Source: Clostridia bacterium | GTDB taxonomy: Bacteria; Bacillota_A; Clostridia; Christensenellales; Aristaeellaceae | Assembly: GCA_900754775.1 (NCBI GenBank) | Contig: CAAEDZ010000263.1 | Coordinates: 1 to 5,090 of the forward strand | Reading direction: 5' to 3' | DNA: 5,090 nt | Shown here: positions 4,587 through 5,090 of the stretch, piece by piece | Layout of the letters: the number at the start of each line of letters is the position of its first letter | How positions within the stretch are numbered: position 1 is the first letter of the stretch | Position numbers and translations under genes: made by a program | Notes under the pieces: generated by a model | The model's database searches: none | Seen by the model: the letters and a program-made list of their open reading frames with translations, nothing else | What the model was told of the DNA's origin: nothing

Positions 4587-5090
4587 TCACGGGGCGTCCT
4601 GCGCCGGCTCGAAGCGCAGCCACCACTCCCGCGCGCCGCTGAAGCGGATGCAGTCTTCCAGCCCGGCGGGCGGTGTCTCGTCCTCATCTGCGGGGAACGC
4701 GTAGACCACCTGCGCAGGCATACCGTCCTCCGCGCGCACGCCGATGGCCACCCAGGGGGCGGCGGAACTGTCGCTCAGGGGCGCGCGCACGAACGCATAG
4801 CCCGCCAGCGGCGGTTCTTCCATCCGTTCCCCGCCGGAAAAGAGGGCGCGCACCGCCTCGAAAGGCTGCTGCCATGGCCGCGAGGGATCGAGCGGGTGTT
4901 CCTCCGCAGACGGCGCGGCGGGCGGGGCGTCGGAAGAAGGTTCCACGGCGGGCGCGTCCGCGTAAGCGTTGTCGGAGGACGGCTCGGCGGCAGGCACGTC
5001 CGCACAGGCGTTGTCGGAGGGAGGCTCCACGGCGGGCGCGTCCGCGAAGCCGATGTCGGAGGGCGGTTCTGCGGCAGGCGCGTCCGCGTA
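4587..5090 (-). CDS. Protein with 14-residue acidic-Pro tandem repeats and a C-terminal domain of unknown function (5' partial)
   Basis: The frame is open to the right edge, so the N-terminus is missing; 167 residues are visible. The GTG at 5030 sits inside a repeat unit and is not a natural start. Residues 2-54 are tandem copies of a 14-residue unit, ADAPAVEPPSDNAC-like, low in complexity and rich in Ala, Pro, Asp, Glu and Ser, with no Lys or Arg; this should be an extended spacer. The rest is a compact domain: PWQQPFEAVRALFSGG, GYAFVRAPLSD, WVAIGVRAEDGMPAQVVYAFP, and GAREWWLRFEP just before the stop. I do not recognise this domain. The spacer-plus-domain form suits an exported or surface protein, but no signal peptide can be seen because that end lies outside. 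It lies 113 nt upstream of the ATC hydrolase-family gene on the same strand. Confidence 0.82.
   Translation of the reverse strand, partial: YADAPAAEPPSDIGFADAPAVEPPSDNACADVPAAEPSSDNAYADAPAVEPSSDAPPAAPSAEEHPLDPSRPWQQPFEAVRALFSGGERMEEPPLAGYAFVRAPLSDSSAAPWVAIGVRAEDGMPAQVVYAFPADEDETPPAGLEDCIRFSGAREWWLRFEPAQDAP
4929..5090 (-). repeat. 42-nt in-frame tandem repeats, continuing past the window edge
   Basis: Units run 5087-5046, 5045-5004 and 5003-4962, plus a partial unit of 11 codons at 4961-4929. The last codon of a preceding unit (Tyr) is at the edge. Encoded units begin ADAPA or ADVPA, continue with A/V-E-P-P/S-SD, and end in C, Y or F. Because the period is a multiple of three, changes in copy number keep the frame. 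Confidence 0.92.

Noticed and set aside
3934..4704. Long plus-strand open frame opposite the ATC hydrolase-family gene
   Set aside because: Its translation lacks motifs, and it runs over the start regions of two genes with clear family motifs or repeats.

Overview
The window looks like chromosome from a GC-rich, endospore-forming member of the Clostridia (Bacillota). The evidence is an adjacent spoIVFA-like/spoIVFB pair, AGGAGG-type ribosome binding sites, short single-gene units closed by strong hairpins, and small signal-peptide proteins of types common in gut Clostridia. The genus cannot be read from the sequence.

Layout. Positions 1-1298 (+): the 3' end of a SpoIVFA-like degenerate M23 (LytM) protein, overlapping by ATGA with a complete SpoIVFB-type M50 intramembrane metalloprotease. 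A bidirectional terminator (1345-1383) separates this pair from a convergent secreted protein gene of unknown function (1402-1884, -). That gene is divergent from a small XRE/Cro-type regulator (2033-2263, +), and the 148 bp between them holds a probable promoter and two short palindromes. Downstream of the regulator is a second promoter (2312-2340, +) bracketed by a 9-bp inverted repeat. A complete 861-bp IS5-family insertion sequence (2357-3217) follows, with 17-bp inverted ends, a TAA target duplication, and a transposase on the minus strand split into two frames at an A5G6 run. Then come a lipoprotein with a cyclophilin-like domain (3246-3731, +), a second bidirectional terminator (3746-3792), a convergent gene of the L-2-amino-thiazoline-4-carboxylate hydrolase family (3796-4473, -), and the 3' part of a gene encoding a 14-residue tandem-repeat protein that runs off the right edge (4587-5090, -).

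How the parts relate. SpoIVFA and SpoIVFB form the known complex that times pro-sigma-K processing late in sporulation. The most informative event is the insertion. Removing the IS and one TAA places the promoter at 2312-2340 about 41 nt upstream of the lipoprotein start codon, so the element seems to have landed in the 5' untranslated region of that gene and separated it from its promoter. The IS is visibly less GC-rich than its surroundings, which suggests a recent arrival. The XRE regulator may control the secreted-protein gene, itself or the former lipoprotein promoter, but this is inference from position and palindromes only.

No RNA genes, CRISPR array or complete defence system were seen. 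The long open frames antisense to, or shifted against, the genes listed are products of high GC content and were left out.
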